A stretch of 64,000 nt of DNA from contig CALOEL010000014.1 in the NCBI GenBank assembly GCA_942492375.1, positions 248,001-312,000 on the forward strand, given 5' to 3'. The position numbers were made by a program, and so were the translations under genes. Position 1 is the stretch's first letter. The number at the start of each line of letters is the position of its first letter. The stretch comes from JAHEAO01 sp942492375. GTDB lineage: Bacteria; Pseudomonadota; Alphaproteobacteria; Rhodobacterales; Rhodobacteraceae. Below, in pieces: positions 27,123-37,505 of the stretch. The notes beneath the pieces were generated by a model. It saw nothing but the letters and a program-made list of their open reading frames with translations, was not told the DNA's origin and searched no databases.

Positions 27123-28676
27123 ATGCTGGCCAGACGGGCGGCCCGTCTGGCCGCATTTCTATTCTTCTTTCTCGCTGACGCGGCGCTCGCGCAGGACGTC
27201 ACCCTAACTTCGCGGGATGGCAGCGTCAGCATTAGCGGTGCGCTGCTCGGCTATGACGGTGAGTTCTACCGGGTCGATTCAATCTACGGCGTCCTCACCC
27301 TGGATGGCAGCGGCGTCATTTGCACCGGTCCCGGTTGTCCGGATCTGACAGCCTATGTGGCCACGATTCGCTTTTCGGGTGAGGCCGCCGCGACGAGGGT
27401 TCTGCTGCCTGCGCTGATTTCGGCCTTCGCCGAGCGTCAGGGATATGAGCTTTTGCTGCGGCTCGGCCCCGACGGAGGCTCGACATACGAACTCAGCGAT
27501 GCGCAATCCGGCCAGGACGCGGCCCGCTTCGTTCTTCGCGAGACCACCGGCGCCGAGGTCTTCGCGGATCTCATGGCATTCGAGGCCGATCTGGCCATAT
27601 CGTTGCGGGAAGCGACAAAGCGGGAAGTGGCGCTGGGGCTGGATGCCGGCATCGGTCAGCTTGATTCAGCCCGCCAATCCAGAGTGTTGGCACTTGATGC
27701 GCTGGTTCCGGTAGTGGCAACCAAGAACCCGGTTGCGCGGATCACACTTGCGGATCTTGCCGGTGTCATGACCGGCGAGATAGCCAATTGGCAGGATCTG
27801 GGCGGCCCCGATGCGCCTATCGTGCTGCATATACCGGACGCGTCCTCGGCCCTGTCGGAGGTTGCCGCACGGCTGATCACCGGTGGCGCGGCGCAGCCGC
27901 GAGCCGCTGTCATGCATCGCGAACTTGATGCGCTCGTGGATGCGGTGGCGCGGGATCCCTTTGCTTTCGGCCTGTCTGCTTTATCCGAAATTGGCAGTGC
28001 GAGGGTCGTCACGCTGACAGATGGCTGCGGGTTTCTGGCAAAGGCGACAGCCGAGTCACTGAAGTCCGAAGACTACCCGTTGACCGCGCCAATCTTTCTT
28101 TATCTCGCACAGCGGCGCCTTCCTGCGGTCGGGCGCGATTTCCTGCGGTTCATCCGGTCTCCCGCAGCGCAGCACGCGATCAGGCGGGCAGGTTTCGCCG
28201 ACCAGTCATTGACAGAGACACCTCTTTCCGAACAGGGAGGCCGCCTGTCGAATGCCATACGGGCTGCCGGATCGGATGTCGGGCTGGTCGAGCTGCAAGG
28301 CATGATCGAACAGTTGGACGGATTGAACCGCTTATCGCTCGGCTTTCGATTCGAAAACGGTACGATCCGGCTTGATGCGCAATCCCGGTCGAATATCGGC
28401 CTGCTTGCTGAAGCGATCGAAGCAGGGCTCTATGATGGACGCGGTTTGCTCTTTGCAGGGTTCAGCGATTCTGATGGCCCGGCAGAGGCCAATTTGCGCC
28501 TGTCCCGCCAACGCGCCGAAGCACTTCGCGACGAGGTAATCGCCGCAGCAGCCACGGCGGACCTGACGCGTTTGCGGATCGGGACAGAAGGATTCGGAGA
28601 AGCGATGCCGATGGCCTGCGACGACACCGAAGAGGGACGCGGCATCAACCGCCGTGTCGAAATCTGGCTGCGCTAG
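27123..28676 (+). CDS. Periplasmic PstS-like substrate-binding domain fused to OmpA-like domain
   Basis: This 517-aa exported protein has a signal peptide ending 'DAALAQ'. A phosphate-binding-protein-like (PBP) domain spans roughly residues 75-360. The sequence 'LDALVPVVATKNPVARITLADLAGVMTGEIANW' (landmark) is the classic PstS hinge text, and 'FLRFIRSPAAQ' marks its end. The C-terminal ~130 residues form an OmpA/MotB peptidoglycan-binding domain ('LLFAGFSDSDGPAEANLRLSRQRAEALRD' region and 'NRRVEIWLR'). It could be a wall-attached ligand sensor or scavenger. It lacks adjacent Pst transporter genes. It is convergent with radC, the two stops being 4 bp apart. Confidence 0.87.
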   Translation: MLARRAARLAAFLFFFLADAALAQDVTLTSRDGSVSISGALLGYDGEFYRVDSIYGVLTLDGSGVICTGPGCPDLTAYVATIRFSGEAAATRVLLPALISAFAERQGYELLLRLGPDGGSTYELSDAQSGQDAARFVLRETTGAEVFADLMAFEADLAISLREATKREVALGLDAGIGQLDSARQSRVLALDALVPVVATKNPVARITLADLAGVMTGEIANWQDLGGPDAPIVLHIPDASSALSEVAARLITGGAAQPRAAVMHRELDALVDAVARDPFAFGLSALSEIGSARVVTLTDGCGFLAKATAESLKSEDYPLTAPIFLYLAQRRLPAVGRDFLRFIRSPAAQHAIRRAGFADQSLTETPLSEQGGRLSNAIRAAGSDVGLVELQGMIEQLDGLNRLSLGFRFENGTIRLDAQSRSNIGLLAEAIEAGLYDGRGLLFAGFSDSDGPAEANLRLSRQRAEALRDEVIAAAATADLTRLRIGTEGFGEAMPMACDDTEEGRGINRRVEIWLR

Positions 28677-28679
28677 CTG

Positions 28680-29441
28680 TCAGAGATAGCCGGCCGACCG
28701 AAAGCTGAGTTCGCGGGACTTGCCAACGATCAGATGGTCGTGAAGCGACAATCCCAGCGCCTGTGCCGCCGCGTTGATCTGGTTCGTCATGCTGATATCG
28801 GCTTCCGACGGAGTCGGGTCGCCGGAGGGGTGATTGTGAACCAGGATGAGCGCCGAGGCATTCAGTTCGAGCGCGCGCTTCACGACCTCTCTGGGATAGA
28901 CCGGCACATGATCGACCGTGCCGCGGGCCTGTTCCTCATCCGCAATCAGGACGTTCTTGCGGTCAAGAAACAGGATGCGGAACTGTTCGGTTTCCCGATG
29001 CGCCATGGTCGTGTGACAGTAATCCAGAACCGCGTCCCAGCTTGCGATCACCGGCTTGCCGATGACGCGCGCGCGCGCCAATCGGTGTGCCGCAGCTTCG
29101 ACGATCTTCAATTCCTGAACAACAGCGCTACCAACGCCCTGCACGGCCGCGAGCCGGTCGGCCGGCGCGGAGAGGATCCGGTTGAAATCGCCAAAGCAAT
29201 CCAGAAGGCGGCGGGCCAGCGGTTTGACATCCTGGCGCGGAATAGCGCGGAACAGGACGAGTTCGAGTAGCTCGTAATCGGGCATTGCCTGCGCGCCGCC
29301 CTCCATGAAACGTGCGCGCAGCCTTTTGCGGTGATCGGCGATGTAAGATGGTTGCCCGGCAATCGGCAGTGGGCTCGCCTCATCCTCCTCGAAAAGCGAT
29401 TGAGGCATCTCGGCAAATTGGTTCGGAGAACGAGCGGTCAT
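28680..29441 (-). CDS. radC: RadC family protein (JAB/MPN domain)
   Basis: This 253-aa protein has an N-terminal helix-hairpin-helix-like region ('LLDCFGDFNRILSAPADRLAAVQGVG') and a C-terminal JAMM metalloprotease-like domain with the zinc motif 'VHNHPSGDPTPSEADI'. The historical link to DNA repair is not supported for this family; MPN+ proteins are isopeptidase-like, and related proteins occur in mobile elements. Here it sits in a stable chromosomal context between an envelope gene and dnaJ, so I treat it as a core gene of unknown activity. Confidence 0.92.
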   Translation of the reverse strand: MTARSPNQFAEMPQSLFEEDEASPLPIAGQPSYIADHRKRLRARFMEGGAQAMPDYELLELVLFRAIPRQDVKPLARRLLDCFGDFNRILSAPADRLAAVQGVGSAVVQELKIVEAAAHRLARARVIGKPVIASWDAVLDYCHTTMAHRETEQFRILFLDRKNVLIADEEQARGTVDHVPVYPREVVKRALELNASALILVHNHPSGDPTPSEADISMTNQINAAAQALGLSLHDHLIVGKSRELSFRSAGYL

Positions 29442-29495
29442 GTGCAGACGCTCGATGAATTTTCTGAAATTTCGATTAATGCCGCTTTGGCAGGA

Positions 29496-30635
29496 TCAGC
29501 TTTTCATGCTGTCCCAGAAGCTCTTTACCTTCGAGAAGAAGCTGGAGCTTTCCGGGTTGTTGTCTTCGCTCAGCTTGTCGAATTCGCGCAGCATCTCTTT
29601 CTGCCTCGAGGTCAGGTTGACCGGGGTCTCGACCGCTAGCTCGATCAGCATGTCGCCGTGCCCGCCGCCACGCAAGGCGGGCATGCCTTTGCCGCGCAGG
29701 CGCATCTGGCGGCCCGATTGGCTGCCTGTAGGGATCTTGACGCGGCTGCGACCACCATCAATCGTCGGAACTTCGATATCGCCTCCAAGCGCGGCAGAGG
29801 CCATGCTGACCGGCACCCGACAATAGAGGTGCGGTCCCTCACGCTCGAAGAGTGGATGCTGCTGCACTTCCATGAAGACGTAGAGATCACCGGTCGGTCC
29901 GCCGCGGAGACCCGCCTCGCCTTCGCCGGCAAGCCGGATCTTGGTGCCGGTTTCGACACCGGCGGGGATATTGATGGAAAGCGACCGTTCCTTTTCGACC
30001 CGTCCCGCGCCGCCACATTCCTTGCATGGATTCTTGATTATCTGTCCCATTCCGGAACAGGTCGGGCAAGTGCGTTCTACCGTGAAGAAGCCCTGTTGGG
30101 CGCGCACCTTGCCCATTCCCGCGCAGGTCGGGCAGGATTGCGGCTCGGCCCCGCTTTCGGCACCGGTCCCGTTACAGAAGCCGCAGGGCACAGCTGTCGG
30201 CACGTTGATGGTCTTCTGGCTGCCACTGTAGGCTTCTTCCAGGGACACGCGCAAATTGTATCGGAGATCCGAACCTCGGGTCGCGCGCTGACGGCCGCCG
30301 CGCTGGCCGCCCATGAAATCGCCGAACAGATCGTCGAATACGTCTGAAAACGCGCTGGCGAAATCGCCCTGCCCGCCGGCGAAACCACCGTGCCTGCCGC
30401 CCATCCCACCATCGAAGGCAGCATGGCCGAACCTGTCATAAGCTGCTTTCTTGTTGGGATCCTTAAGCGCCTCGTAAGCCTCGTTCACTTCCTTGAACTG
30501 CTCTTCGGCCTTCGGGTTATGCCCGTTGCGATCGGGATGAAGCTCTTTCGCCTTCGTGCGATAGGCCTTCTTGAGCTCGTCGGCCGTGGCACCTTTGCCG
30601 ACACCCAGAACCTCGTAGTAGTCGCGCTTTGCCAT
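29496..30635 (-). CDS. dnaJ: Chaperone DnaJ
   Basis: DnaJ (379 aa) delivers unfolded clients to DnaK and stimulates its ATPase. The J domain carries 'HPD' in 'ELHPDRNGHNP'. A Gly/Phe-rich linker, four CxxCxGxG zinc repeats (CGFCNGTG, CPTCAGMG, CPTCSGMG, CKECGGAG), two client-binding beta domains and a C-terminal dimer helix follow. It lies 71 bp downstream of dnaK on the same strand. The gap contains a 12-bp stem hairpin and a small stem enclosing the GGAAGG ribosome site, which may lower DnaJ output relative to DnaK. Confidence 0.97.
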   Translation of the reverse strand: MAKRDYYEVLGVGKGATADELKKAYRTKAKELHPDRNGHNPKAEEQFKEVNEAYEALKDPNKKAAYDRFGHAAFDGGMGGRHGGFAGGQGDFASAFSDVFDDLFGDFMGGQRGGRQRATRGSDLRYNLRVSLEEAYSGSQKTINVPTAVPCGFCNGTGAESGAEPQSCPTCAGMGKVRAQQGFFTVERTCPTCSGMGQIIKNPCKECGGAGRVEKERSLSINIPAGVETGTKIRLAGEGEAGLRGGPTGDLYVFMEVQQHPLFEREGPHLYCRVPVSMASAALGGDIEVPTIDGGRSRVKIPTGSQSGRQMRLRGKGMPALRGGGHGDMLIELAVETPVNLTSRQKEMLREFDKLSEDNNPESSSFFSKVKSFWDSMKS

Positions 30636-30660
30636 CCGATGTCACCTTCCGGGAAGGCAG

Positions 30661-30690
30661 GGGCCAGCCGGAGAGAATTCCGGCTGGCCC
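30661..30690 (-). promoter_or_regulatory. Intercistronic hairpin between dnaK and dnaJ
   Basis: A perfect 12-bp stem (30661-30672 with 30679-30690) encloses a 6-nt loop in the gap between dnaK and dnaJ. No T-run follows in the direction of transcription, so it is more likely an mRNA-processing, stability or partial-termination element than a full terminator. A second small stem just before dnaJ (CCTTC/GAAGG) covers the dnaJ ribosome site. Confidence 0.6.
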
Positions 30691-30706
30691 GATTGCCCAT
30701 TCGCCC

Positions 30707-32619
<1,913 letters not shown>

Positions 32620-32726
32620 TCTGCTAAATCCTCTTCGTTAGGCGATTTACTGGAGCCGGGCCCGATGCGGCACCCGCCTCCGATCCCAAATTCCGGCAAG
32701 GAAAGACCCAAGCCGCGTTCCGGGCG

Positions 32727-32755
32727 TATATAGGGAGCGATTTCTGGCCCTGCAA
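32727..32755 (-). promoter_or_regulatory. Predicted dnaK promoter, sigma-70 and sigma-32 overlapping
   Basis: On the minus strand TTGCAG (32755-32750) and TATATA (32732-32727) are separated by 17 bp, a near-consensus sigma-70 promoter. The -10 region reads CCTATAT, which also fits the alphaproteobacterial sigma-32 pattern CYTATNT. A leader of roughly 100 nt precedes the dnaK ATG at 32619. Confidence 0.65.
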
Positions 32756-32871
32756 CCGTCTCGAGGCGCGGATTTTAGGCGCTCTGCCATTCCTCGGGCC
32801 GCAATCGCCGCTTTGCGGCCCCCACGGCACTGTCCTAAACTGGGCAGACTGGGAATCGAGGAAATTTTCGG

Positions 32872-32970
32872 ATGAGCGTAACCTATCGGATCGCTTCGTC
32901 GGCGATGATCCTGGCGGGTCACGCGGTCGCATCGCTTGTGTTGGCTGGCGTCCATGTCTCGACGCAGTGA
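32872..32970 (+). CDS. Possible 32-aa hydrophobic peptide
   Basis: In the 365-bp gap between dnaK and alkB, a short frame reads MSVTYRIASSAMILAGHAV, then ASLVLAGVHVSTQ. GAGGAAA stands about 8 bp before the ATG. The peptide is one amphipathic or hydrophobic helix of about 20 residues. It ends 14 bp before alkB and could be a small membrane peptide or a leader. Nothing beyond the ribosome site supports it. Confidence 0.35.
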   Translation: MSVTYRIASSAMILAGHAVASLVLAGVHVSTQ

Positions 32971-32984
32971 AGATGGTGCCGTGA

Positions 32985-33593
32985 ATGCGCGAACCTGATT
33001 TGACAATCCGCGGCGTGGATATCTTTACGACCTATCTGGATTCAGCAGCTCAAGAAGAGCTTGTCGAAGACCTTAGGCAGATTGTTGAAGCCGCGCCGTT
33101 CTTTTCTCCGGTAACACGCTTCGGCAGACCCTTGTCGGTGCAGATGACGTCCGCCGGCAAGTACGGATGGTATTCCGATCAAACGGGCTATCGCTACGAG
33201 GCGCGCCATCCTGGTGGCGGCGCATGGCCCCCGATACCCGGAAAGGTGCTGCAGGTCTGGCACGAGGTGACCGGGCTCGACCGCGCGCCGGATTGCTGCC
33301 TGATCAATCACTACCGGGAAAGCGCCCGCATGGGGCTGCATCAGGATCGCGACGAGGCAGAGTTCACCTGGCCGGTCGTGTCAATCTCGCTCGGCGATGA
33401 CGCGCTGTTTCGCATCGGCAATGTCAAGCGGGGCGGCAAGACCGAAAGTGTCTGGCTGCGCTCCGGCGACGTGGCGGTACTCGGCGGACCGGCAAGGCTG
33501 GCGCATCACGGCATTGATCGGATCCGCTTCGGATCTTCATCGCTTCTTCGCCAAGGCGGCCGGCTCAACATGACGTTACGGGTGGTGGACTAG
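32985..33593 (+). CDS. alkB: AlkB-type alpha-ketoglutarate-dependent dioxygenase
   Basis: This 202-aa Fe(II)/2-oxoglutarate enzyme should remove alkyl groups (1-meA, 3-meC) from DNA or RNA. Iron ligands are H119 and D121 in 'GLHQDRDE' and a histidine in 'RLAHHGIDRI' (H174/H175). The NxY motif 'NHY' (108-110) and the 2-oxoglutarate arginines in the final 'GRLNMTLRVV' are present. 'PVVSISLGDDALFRIG' is typical of the bacterial branch. No ada/aidB regulon gene lies nearby, so regulation is unclear. It is convergent with the polysaccharide-export permease. Confidence 0.93.
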   Translation: MREPDLTIRGVDIFTTYLDSAAQEELVEDLRQIVEAAPFFSPVTRFGRPLSVQMTSAGKYGWYSDQTGYRYEARHPGGGAWPPIPGKVLQVWHEVTGLDRAPDCCLINHYRESARMGLHQDRDEAEFTWPVVSISLGDDALFRIGNVKRGGKTESVWLRSGDVAVLGGPARLAHHGIDRIRFGSSSLLRQGGRLNMTLRVVD

Positions 33594-33624
33594 CAGAGAG
33601 CGACACCGGAAGAACTGGCGTGCG

Positions 33625-34446
33625 TCAGCGCCGCGCGTACCAGCTGGCCGAGGCGTTCTTGCGTGTATAGAACTCACCCATAAGGCCGATCATCACAAGC
33701 GCCAGGCTGACATAGATCGGATAGGCCAGCGACGAGTTGTGCGGCGAGTAGTTGATGAACATCGCGCCGCGCATCTGGTCAATGCAATGAAACAGCGGGT
33801 TCCAGTCGAACATTGCCAGCATCGTCGGCGGAAGTGTGTTTGCAACGAACATCTTGCCCGAGGCGATCATGTTCGCGCGCGCATAGACGGTCAGTGCGAC
33901 ACCTATGAATTCCGGCGCCCATGGCTTTGCCGCCAGGAAGACAAGGCCGACTGCAACCCCCGTGATCCAAGCCAGCAGCAGAATTCCGAGTGCTGCTACG
34001 GGGTCGTAGATGACGAACGGTGTCGACAACGTGTAGTAAGCAAACAGGATGACGATTACGGACAGAACCTGAATGTAGAGCGACGCGAGTGCGGCCGAGA
34101 CGATCGCGATCACCGTGTTCATCGGCGAGTGCTGCATCATCGCCGATGCCGGCCCCTCCGAGCTTGCGACTGCCTGCATCGCCTTCGTGTGGGTCATGAA
34201 CAGGAAGACACCCGACATGATGTACAGCATGAAGTCGCCTCGCAGCGCCGCGGCGCGGATTCCCAGGACGATGAACATCACATAGAATCCAAGGACGAAG
34301 ATCATCGACTGGACGATGTTCATCACCAGCCCGATGACGGCATTGCCATGCGTCTTGCGAAGCTGCCGGACCGTTCCGTGATAGATCAGTTCGACCAGGC
34401 TGGCGGCAGAACTGATGCCGTTCTTTCTGACAGGCGCTTGAAACAT
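33625..34446 (-). CDS. ABC-2 type polysaccharide export permease (KpsM/Wzm-like)
   Basis: This ~273-aa integral membrane protein has six predicted helices and the ABC-2 layout of capsule/LPS O-antigen exporters, with an N-terminal cytoplasmic coupling segment ('LVELIYHGTVRQLRKTHGNAVIGLVMNIVQSM' region). The partner ATPase (KpsT/Wzt) and outer-membrane parts are not in the window. ATG at 34446 has AGGAACG upstream; 34503 would add 19 residues. It is read away from cysQ (divergent) and begins the surface-polysaccharide locus. Substrate is inferred from the neighbouring glycosyltransferase genes only. Confidence 0.85.
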   Translation of the reverse strand: MFQAPVRKNGISSAASLVELIYHGTVRQLRKTHGNAVIGLVMNIVQSMIFVLGFYVMFIVLGIRAAALRGDFMLYIMSGVFLFMTHTKAMQAVASSEGPASAMMQHSPMNTVIAIVSAALASLYIQVLSVIVILFAYYTLSTPFVIYDPVAALGILLLAWITGVAVGLVFLAAKPWAPEFIGVALTVYARANMIASGKMFVANTLPPTMLAMFDWNPLFHCIDQMRGAMFINYSPHNSSLAYPIYVSLALVMIGLMGEFYTRKNASASWYARR

Positions 34447-34562
34447 GCCTATGTCGTTCCTGATTTGCTGGGGATTCTTGCTGTTTCGTTGACCAGGAAG
34501 CATAAGGTCTGTGGATTAAGAATTCAATGACGGCGCCGCCGTCGATAGGCAAGGAGACGCTT

Positions 34563-35360
34563 GTGGATTTCGAAAAGCTTGCGGAACAGATGCGCAGACT
34601 GGCCCTCGAGGCGGGAGATCGGATCATGGAGATCTACATGTCCGAGGATTTTGAAGTCCGGGCCAAGTCGGATGCCAGTCCCGTCACCGCGGCGGATGAA
34701 GCTGCCGACGCGCTCATATCGGCCGGGCTGCGTGCCGCCTTTCCCGAGGTCACACTGATTACCGAAGAGCAGGCCGACTCGCATTCCGACCGGGCTGACC
34801 GGTTCCTGATTGTCGACCCCCTCGACGGCACGAAGGAGTTCGTGCAACGGCGTGGCGATTTCACTGTCAACATTGCCTATGTCGAAGACGGTGTGCCGAT
34901 CCGCGGGGTGGTTTACGCGCCGGCCAAGCAGCGGCTGTTCTACACCAAAGCGGATGGCCGGTCCGTCGAAGAAGCCGCGCCGTTCGACAAGGAAAAGGCC
35001 GCGGCCAGCGCCCCGATAAGTGTATCGTCACCGGATAACGGCGCACTCAATGTCGTTGCATCGAAATCGCATCGGGATGCAGCCACCGATGCGTATATTT
35101 CAAAGTATTCTGCCGCCGAAATGAAAAGCGCGGGATCGTCTCTCAAGTTCTGTCTGGTCGCCACCGGCGAGGCCGATCTTTATCCGCGGGTCGGACGGAC
35201 GATGGAATGGGACACTGCCGCGGGCCACGCAGTGCTTGCCGGTGCCGGCGGCAAGGTCGTGCGGTTCGATGACCACACGCCGCTGACCTACGGCAAGGAC
35301 GGTTACGAGAATCCCTTTTTCATCGCCTATGCACCGGGCGTCGAACTGCAGAACCCGTGA
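34563..35360 (+). CDS. cysQ: 3'(2'),5'-bisphosphate nucleotidase CysQ
   Basis: CysQ hydrolyses 3'-phosphoadenosine-5'-phosphate (PAP) to AMP, relieving the by-product of PAPS-using sulfate transfer. The lithium-sensitive phosphatase motifs are present: 'SPVTAADEAAD', 'VTLITEEQAD', the metal-binding 'IVDPLDGTKEFVQRRGDFTVNIA' and 'MEWDTAAGHAVL'. The start chosen is GTG at 34563 because AAGGAGA stands just upstream; ATG at 34527 would add 12 residues. Its stop overlaps the kdsB start (TGATG). A sulfotransferase-like gene at the other end of the locus makes a PAP-clearing role plausible. Confidence 0.93.
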   Translation: MDFEKLAEQMRRLALEAGDRIMEIYMSEDFEVRAKSDASPVTAADEAADALISAGLRAAFPEVTLITEEQADSHSDRADRFLIVDPLDGTKEFVQRRGDFTVNIAYVEDGVPIRGVVYAPAKQRLFYTKADGRSVEEAAPFDKEKAAASAPISVSSPDNGALNVVASKSHRDAATDAYISKYSAAEMKSAGSSLKFCLVATGEADLYPRVGRTMEWDTAAGHAVLAGAGGKVVRFDDHTPLTYGKDGYENPFFIAYAPGVELQNP

Positions 35361-36160
35361 TGGGCACCCTCGTCGTCATTCCGGCGCGCTTTGCATCGAC
35401 ACGCTATCCTGGCAAGCCATTGGTGGAGTTGCGCGGAGCCGGGGGTGCCGCGCGCAGCCTGATACGGCGGTCCTGGGATGCTGCCTGCGACGTTAAGGGA
35501 ATAGACAGGGTCGTCGTGGCGACGGATGACAGCCGTATCGAATCTGCTGCGCGCGCCTTCGGGGCCGAGGTCGTCATGACGTCGCCGGAATGCGCAAACG
35601 GGACGGAACGCTGCGCCGAGGCTGCGGCGGCGCTTGGCGGGGGGTTCGATATCGTGGTGAACCTGCAGGGAGATGCGCCGCTGACGCCGCCCTGGTTCAT
35701 CGAAGAGCTGGTGGCGGCCTTGTCGTCAGACGAGACCGCAGAAATCGCGACACCCGTCCTTCGATGCGACGGCTATGCCCTTAACAGCCTTTTGGAGGAC
35801 CGCAGAGCCGGCCGGGTTGGTGGGACGACGGCGGTATTCGGGCAGGACGGCCGCGGACTCTACTTTTCCAAGGAAGTGATCCCGTTCACCGGCCGGCGCT
35901 ATTCGGATGCAGAGGCGACGCCGGTTTTCCATCATGTCGGCGTCTATGCGTATCGGCCGACCGCGCTGGACGACTACCCCAAATGGCCGACTGGGCCGCT
36001 GGAACAGTTGGAAGGTCTGGAACAGCTCCGGTTTCTGGAACAGGGCCGTCCGGTGCTTTGCGTCGAGGTCGAGGCGCGCGGCCGCAAGTTCTGGGAGCTG
36101 AACAACCCCCAGGACGTTCCCCGGATCGAAAGGATGATGGCCGAAATGGGCATTGCATGA
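35360..36160 (+). CDS. kdsB: CMP-Kdo synthetase-type cytidylyltransferase (KdsB family)
   Basis: This ~266-aa enzyme should activate Kdo as CMP-Kdo for LPS core or capsule. It shows 'VIPARFASTRYPGKPLVEL', 'VVVATDDSRIESAARAFGAEVVMT', 'CANGTERCAEA' and 'VVNLQGDAPLTPPWFIEEL' (landmarks). The usual 'NVQGDEP' reads 'NLQGDAP' here, a variant also seen in capsule-type paralogues (KpsU). The start at 35360 overlaps the cysQ stop and the stop overlaps the next gene (ATGA), so cysQ-kdsB-glycosyltransferase are coupled. Kdo specificity is family inference. Confidence 0.88.
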   Translation: MGTLVVIPARFASTRYPGKPLVELRGAGGAARSLIRRSWDAACDVKGIDRVVVATDDSRIESAARAFGAEVVMTSPECANGTERCAEAAAALGGGFDIVVNLQGDAPLTPPWFIEELVAALSSDETAEIATPVLRCDGYALNSLLEDRRAGRVGGTTAVFGQDGRGLYFSKEVIPFTGRRYSDAEATPVFHHVGVYAYRPTALDDYPKWPTGPLEQLEGLEQLRFLEQGRPVLCVEVEARGRKFWELNNPQDVPRIERMMAEMGIA

Positions 36161-37431
36161 TCGGCTGTCCTGCAAGTGTCATCATTGTCAGCCGAAACCG
36201 GCCAGAGGCGCTGTGCCGATGTCTGACGGCCGTTTCCCAGCTCCTGTATCATCCGTTCGAGGTCGTGGTCGTGGCCGATAGGGCCAGTGTCGACACTGCG
36301 AAGGGGTTGGATTTCGCCCACCGTGTAACGTTCAAGCGGTTCGACAAGGCCAATATCTCCGAGGCTCGTAACCTTGGGCTGGCCCTTGCGGCAGGAGAAG
36401 TCGTCGCCTTCATAGATGATGACGCCGTGCCTGAGCCGGGCTGGCTGCATCACCTGACACAACCAATTGCCGATGATTCCGCCGTCGCTGCCGGAGGCTT
36501 TGTGCGCGGCTCGAACGGCATTTCATTTCAGCACAGGGCGAAGTGGTTCGATTCATTCGGCTATGGGCATGACATACCGGTTGAGGGCGAAGCGCCGCTG
36601 GTTCTCACTGGGGAAGGCGGCCAGGCGATCAACACTCAAGGCACGAATTGCGCGTTTCGGCGGGACGTTCTGGCGAGGATGGGTGGTTTCGATCCGGCCT
36701 ACCGCTACTATCTCGATGAAACCGATCTGAACATGAGGTTGGCCAATCTCGGGGCGAAAACCGCAATCGTGCCGCTGGCCGAGGTGCATCATGCAACGGC
36801 CGCCTCGGACACTCGACAAAGCACGAGGATGCCAAATACCCTGCACGAGATCGGCGCGAGCCAAATGGTTTACCTGCGCAAATTTGCGCCCAAGGAGCGG
36901 ATCGAATGGGCCGTAGAAGGGTTCCGCATTGCGCATAGAAAGACACTGCTGAAGCACATGATTTCGGGGAATTGCGAACCCAGGCATGTCAAACTGCTTC
37001 TGGCAACTCTTGCCGCGGGATTGGATGAAGGGCGGCGCCGACCGATCCGACCCTTGCCCGCGATCGGCAGGGCTGAAAAACGCTTCAAGTCATTCAATAC
37101 CGAACCAACAGAGCCGCGGCATATTGTCTTGGCCGGCTTCAAGATCGGCGCTTCGCGATTGCGGCGTCAGGCATCAGCGGCTGCACGAGATGGAAACGTC
37201 GTTTCGCTATGGGTACTGAGTCGCACTACGCGCTTCCACCGCGTGGTATTTCGCGACGGTTATTGGGAGCAGTCGGGGGGCCTCTTCGGGAAATCCGACC
37301 GGGCCGATCCGCTCTGGCGATTCACCACGGTACGGGATCGCGTGAAAATAGAGTGGCGGCGGATTGCCCTCCGGCGCGATCCAGCCAACGCGGCCTGCGG
37401 CAGTGGTGCATTCGCCAAAAGCGACTTATAA
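36157..37431 (+). CDS. Glycosyltransferase family 2 protein
   Basis: This 424-aa GT-A enzyme has 'ASVIIVSRNRPEALCRCLTAV', 'DKANISEARNLGLALAAGEVVAFIDDDAVPEPGWL' (the DDD metal site, landmark) and a long C-terminal tail without clear homology ending 'ACGSGAFAKSDL'. It would add a sugar to a lipid- or chain-linked acceptor at the inner membrane. The start at 36157 overlaps the kdsB stop. There is a 74-bp gap to galU. The sugar cannot be assigned. Confidence 0.88.
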   Translation: MIGCPASVIIVSRNRPEALCRCLTAVSQLLYHPFEVVVVADRASVDTAKGLDFAHRVTFKRFDKANISEARNLGLALAAGEVVAFIDDDAVPEPGWLHHLTQPIADDSAVAAGGFVRGSNGISFQHRAKWFDSFGYGHDIPVEGEAPLVLTGEGGQAINTQGTNCAFRRDVLARMGGFDPAYRYYLDETDLNMRLANLGAKTAIVPLAEVHHATAASDTRQSTRMPNTLHEIGASQMVYLRKFAPKERIEWAVEGFRIAHRKTLLKHMISGNCEPRHVKLLLATLAAGLDEGRRRPIRPLPAIGRAEKRFKSFNTEPTEPRHIVLAGFKIGASRLRRQASAAARDGNVVSLWVLSRTTRFHRVVFRDGYWEQSGGLFGKSDRADPLWRFTTVRDRVKIEWRRIALRRDPANAACGSGAFAKSDL

Positions 37432-37505
37432 TCTTTACAATTCGGCCACAAACGAACACTACACCAGAACACGATCGAGGCCGCGAAACGGGACTCCGAG
37501 GGGGC

